Shown here: positions 14,639-16,893 of the stretch, piece after piece
Position numbering within the stretch: position 1 is the stretch's first letter
How the letters are laid out: every line of letters begins with the position of its first letter
Assembly: GCA_947628765.1 (NCBI GenBank)
Contig: CANRBD010000014.1
Span: 1 to 16,893, forward strand
Length of the DNA: 16,893 bases
Origin: an uncultured Bacilli bacterium
GTDB taxonomy: Bacteria; Bacillota_I; Bacilli_A; RF39; UBA660
Direction of reading: 5' to 3'
Notes under the pieces: model-generated
Seen by the model: only the letters and a program-made list of their open reading frames with translations
Database searches by the model: none
Told to the model about the DNA's origin: nothing
Program-made: the position numbers and the translations under genes

Positions 14639-15646
14639 TTATCCATCTTGAACATTTTTATGCAGAGCTTTATTTATTCCTCCGCTAATTACATCAGCAA
14701 TTTTTTCTACGATAAAATCCTCTTCCTTAGGAGTAACCATTAAATTATAACCAATAGGATTTAAAATTTCATTGATTAAAGATTTGACTTCTTCAGTATT
14801 TAAAGAACCGACTAAACCAAATAAATTTTTCTTTTCATCATCTAAAAGATTAGCTTCATGCTTTAAATAATTAACGCCAAATTTTAACTTTTGCGCGGGA
14901 TTATTATAATTTTGTTTGTTATAAGCAAAATGTTTATACATATAATTAATCGTATCACTGACAATCGAAGCCGCATCGACAACTGTCGGAATACCAATGG
15001 CAATTACAGGAATGCCAACTGTATCTTTACTAATTTCTTTTCTTTTATTACCAACACCACTACCAGGATTGATGCCGGCGGTAGTCATTTGAATAGTTTT
15101 ATTAACTCTTTCAATAGAACTAGAAGCCAGGGCATCTACTGTAATAATAAAGTCTGGTTTGATAGTTTCGACAATTCCCTTAATTAAATCACTAGTTTCA
15201 ATACCTGTTTCACCCATCACTCCAGGGGAAATAGCCCAAACCCTTCGAAAGCCTTCTTCAAGATCACCATACAAATATAAATGATTAGTCACAATCGTTT
15301 TAGCTATAACTAAAGGCCCCACCGCATCAGGAGTAGTTTTTTCATTACCTAAACCAATAACTAAACATGTAGCCTCATCATTGATTCCAACTTGTTTAAG
15401 CATTTTTTTTAATTCTTCACTAAAAACAGTTTTTATTTGATTTTTATTATCATAATCTGTAATATCAGGAAATTCTATTGTTACATAATTCCCAGCTTTT
15501 TTGCCAATTTCCTTACCTTGACTATCATTTAAAATAATATTACTAACTTTAATATTCCCAATTTCTCTGGTTGCTGATTCTTTTACTAACTCAATAGCTA
15601 AATCAGTGCGAATTTCAAATTTATTTAAATCTATTTCATGACTCAT
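14639..15646 (-). CDS. gpr: Germination protease GPR (spore endopeptidase)
   Basis: A 335-residue aspartate-type protease made in the forespore as a zymogen; at germination it degrades the small acid-soluble proteins that coat spore DNA. The N-terminus ends its propeptide near FEIRTDLAIE (10-19), where Bacillus GPR has its conserved cleavage region. Two conserved aspartates, in TTPDAVGP (Asp107) and TVDALASS (Asp171), match the positions recalled as essential in B. megaterium GPR. VIGLGNEKTTPDAVGP, SPGVMGETGIETSDL and GINPGSGVGNKRKEIS are family blocks. It is divergent from rpsT, as in B. subtilis. The start is ATG at 15646 behind AGGTGAT; the GTG nine bases upstream overlaps the ribosome site. 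A sigma-F/G-like -10 is seen upstream. Its presence means the organism very probably sporulates or descends from a sporulator. Confidence 0.96.
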   Translation of the reverse strand: MSHEIDLNKFEIRTDLAIELVKESATREIGNIKVSNIILNDSQGKEIGKKAGNYVTIEFPDITDYDNKNQIKTVFSEELKKMLKQVGINDEATCLVIGLGNEKTTPDAVGPLVIAKTIVTNHLYLYGDLEEGFRRVWAISPGVMGETGIETSDLIKGIVETIKPDFIITVDALASSSIERVNKTIQMTTAGINPGSGVGNKRKEISKDTVGIPVIAIGIPTVVDAASIVSDTINYMYKHFAYNKQNYNNPAQKLKFGVNYLKHEANLLDDEKKNLFGLVGSLNTEEVKSLINEILNPIGYNLMVTPKEEDFIVEKIADVISGGINKALHKNVQDG

Positions 15647-15663
15647 TTTTATCACCTATTAAC

Positions 15664-15694
15664 TATTTTTACCAAAAATACCTATTTTTATTGC
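15664..15694 (-). promoter_or_regulatory. Candidate forespore (sigma-F/G) promoter of gpr
   Basis: Minus strand GGTAAAAATA (15664-15673) fits the sigma-F -10 consensus GGNRANAMTR at every position. The -35 candidate CAATA, 15 bases upstream, matches GYATA at only three of five. The element overlaps the -35 of the divergent rpsT promoter. Known biology supports it (gpr is a sigma-F/G gene), but in AT-rich DNA this could be chance. Confidence 0.35.
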
Positions 15695-15719
15695 TTTTTT
15701 GTTCATTTTTTGTTAAAAT
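15691..15719 (+). promoter_or_regulatory. Sigma-A promoter of rpsT
   Basis: -35 TTGCTT (15691-15696), 17-base spacer, -10 TAAAAT (15714-15719) with extended-10 TGT. The leader to the ATG at 15751 is about 25 bases, too short for a structured S20 autoregulatory element. Confidence 0.75.
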
Positions 15720-15750
15720 GTATTTACGAGTGTGGCTTGGAGGTGAAATT

Positions 15751-16014
15751 ATGGCCAATATGAAAAATGCAAAAAAAAGAATTAGAGTAAATATTAAAAA
15801 ACAAACTCGCAATAACAATTATCTTGCTAGTATGAAAACAGCTATCAAAAATGTCGAAAGAGCTGTAGCCGCTAAAGATAAAGATAAAGCATTAGATGCT
15901 TTAAAAGTTGCGATTAAAAGAATCGACAAAGGTACTGGTGCTCATGTTGTTGCTAAAAATAAATGCGCCCGCGAAAAATCACGCTTAGCAAAAAAAGTAA
16001 ATCAAATGAATTAA
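15751..16014 (+). CDS. rpsT: 30S ribosomal protein S20
   Basis: An 87-residue, very basic, all-helical protein that binds 16S rRNA early in 30S assembly. The opening MANMKNAKKRIRVNIKKQTRN is the S20 block, and KTAIKNVERAVAAKDKDKA, DKGTGAHVVAKNKCAREKSRLAKKVNQ completes it; length is normal. The frame is open further upstream to 15691, but the Shine-Dalgarno GGAGGTGA at 15739-15746 and the family start fix ATG at 15751. The gene is monocistronic: own promoter, and a terminator that overlaps its last codons. It is divergent from gpr, as in B. subtilis. Confidence 0.98.
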   Translation: MANMKNAKKRIRVNIKKQTRNNNYLASMKTAIKNVERAVAAKDKDKALDALKVAIKRIDKGTGAHVVAKNKCAREKSRLAKKVNQMN

Positions 16015-16028
16015 TTTGATTTTTTTTT
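15999..16028 (+). terminator. Terminator of rpsT, overlapping its 3' end
   Basis: AAATCAAAT (15999-16007), loop, ATTTGATTT (16014-16022), T run to 16028. The stem is AU-rich and hence weak, but the T run is long. The upstream arm codes for the last residues of S20 and the stop codon lies in the loop. Confidence 0.7.
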
Positions 16029-16087
16029 ATTTTGTCACATTTTGTTTTAAATTTTTTGCAAATTTATATATAAATTGATTATAAATA

Positions 16088-16096
16088 TGTTATAAT
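16088..16096 (+). promoter_or_regulatory. Extended -10 promoter of the transglutaminase-like gene
   Basis: TGTTATAAT: perfect TATAAT (16091-16096) with extended-10 TGT. No -35 of quality is found at 16-18 bases. Predicted start is about 20 bases before the ATG at 16122. Confidence 0.5.
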
Positions 16097-16121
16097 TTTA
16101 ATATAAGAAAGGTGGCTATAT

Positions 16122-16893
16122 ATGAAAAAACATAAATTACATATTTCGACTTTAATTTTATTAGTTTTATTAATTACTTGCTTTTTATATCGGACTGAAA
16201 TTGTAACTTTTGTTATGAGTACAGCTGCCACATATACTACTGTAAATAAACCAGCAAACAATGACTATTCAAATGATTATAATTTTGAATTTGTTAAAAC
16301 TACTGATGATTTTCATGTTAAAAACGAACAAGGAATTAAAGATGTGATTTTCACTTTTCTAAATTCTGGCAATGAAGAATTTACTTTCTACTGCGCTAAA
16401 GAATACAAAAACTGTACTAAAGACTTAAAAACTATTTCTGAAAATCAAATTTTATTATCGGTTATTAATAACATGGTATCACCATATAACAGTTATCAAA
16501 AATTATTTATTACGACTAATACTTATGGCAAAGTCATAATTAAAATTGATAAGCTTTATACTAAAGAAGATATTAATAATATTAATCAAAAAATAAATGA
16601 AATCAAAAATGAAATCATCAAAGATAATATGTCCGATGAAGAAAAAATAAAAGCTTATCATGATTATTTAATTAATCATTCAGCATATGATGAAGCAAGA
16701 GCTGCTAAAATTGAACAAAATGACAAAGATGAATATAAATATAATTCTCATAAAGCTAATGGGCCTTTATTAGAAGGTATGGCCCTATGTAGTGGTTACA
16801 GTGATGCCATGAAAATTTTCTTAGACCAATTACATATTCCAAATTACAAAATATCTAATGATAACCATATCTGGAATTTAGTTTATTTAAATA
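16122..16893 (+). CDS. Exported transglutaminase-like cysteine protein, partial at the window edge
   Basis: The frame is open from ATG at 16122 (Shine-Dalgarno GAAAGGTGG) to the end of the window, 257 codons, and continues beyond. Residues 9-23 are a hydrophobic signal or anchor (STLILLVLLITCFLY). A variable region of about 140 residues contains a cysteine pair (Cys91, Cys98), then a predicted helix (KIKAYHDYLINHSAYD, 175-190) and the transglutaminase-like core: LLEGMALCSGYSDAMKIFLDQL with the catalytic-type Cys223, then the NDNHIWNLVYL strand with His249. The KAYHDYL and G-x-x-x-C-x-G-Y patterns are typical of bacterial transglutaminase-like/CYK3-type domains, which may crosslink or cleave wall-associated proteins. 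The third catalytic residue (Asp or Asn) lies past the edge. Substrate unknown. Confidence 0.88.
   Translation, partial: MKKHKLHISTLILLVLLITCFLYRTEIVTFVMSTAATYTTVNKPANNDYSNDYNFEFVKTTDDFHVKNEQGIKDVIFTFLNSGNEEFTFYCAKEYKNCTKDLKTISENQILLSVINNMVSPYNSYQKLFITTNTYGKVIIKIDKLYTKEDINNINQKINEIKNEIIKDNMSDEEKIKAYHDYLINHSAYDEARAAKIEQNDKDEYKYNSHKANGPLLEGMALCSGYSDAMKIFLDQLHIPNYKISNDNHIWNLVYLN

Noticed and set aside
15720..15750. Riboswitch or S20 autoregulatory leader before rpsT
   Set aside because: The leader after the promoter is only about 25 bases, and it holds just the Shine-Dalgarno.
16079..16261. Minus-strand open frame of 60 codons
   Set aside because: It is opposite the promoter and signal-peptide part of the transglutaminase-like gene, which has a strong ribosome site and a recognisable domain.
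1..16893. Mycoplasma-type genetic code (TGA as Trp)
   Set aside because: ruvX and ruvB end in TGA at the family-expected length, and tryptophans in conserved motifs (for example WHYRY) are TGG.

Overview
This is a very AT-rich stretch of a low-GC Gram-positive (Bacillota) chromosome. The gene content is Bacilli-like: ruvX, yrzB, mltG, yrrM, yrrN and yrrO follow each other as in Bacillus subtilis, ruvA/ruvB/queA/miaA form one operon, and rpsT diverges from gpr. TGA is used as a stop codon (ruvX, ruvB), so the Mycoplasma code is excluded. The spore protease gene gpr argues for a spore former. My best guess, an inference only, is an uncultured gut Bacilli lineage close to the Mollicutes/RF39-type branch.

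Layout. From 1 to 4411, on the minus strand and read right to left: ruvX, DUF1292, mltG and trmR as an overlapping cluster, a terminator, a DUF975-like membrane protein with a histone-H1-like tail, a second terminator, then two peptidase-U32 genes (trhP1 and the start of trhP2). TrmR and TrhP1/P2 together would make 5-methoxyuridine at the tRNA wobble position. From 4444 to 7782 lies a cell-wall block: an Ig-repeat polysaccharide deacetylase on the minus strand, divergent from two tandem VanY-type D,D-carboxypeptidases on the plus strand, with a palindromic double promoter between them. A bidirectional terminator closes the block against a small exported protein (7805-8320, minus). From 8383 to 12809 on the minus strand is ruvA - small membrane protein - tdk - ruvB - queA - miaA, behind a good sigma-A promoter that carries a candidate LexA (SOS) operator. 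Next come a membrane protein with a large, possibly beta-propeller, external domain (12887-14476) and gpr (14639-15646). rpsT (15751-16014) and an exported transglutaminase-like protein that runs off the window edge are on the plus strand.

Genes work in four themes: tRNA wobble and anticodon-loop modification (trmR, trhP1/2, queA, miaA), Holliday-junction processing (ruvX, ruvA, ruvB), peptidoglycan processing (mltG, deacetylase, two VanY), and sporulation/translation (gpr, rpsT). The DNA is compact: genes overlap by 1-13 bases and several terminators have the stop codon inside or at the edge of the hairpin. Starts were chosen from Shine-Dalgarno position. In several genes an upstream GTG or TTG lies inside the Shine-Dalgarno itself and was rejected as the start. 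I found no tRNA, rRNA, CRISPR, insertion sequence or phage gene, and no gene-free stretch over 300 bases.
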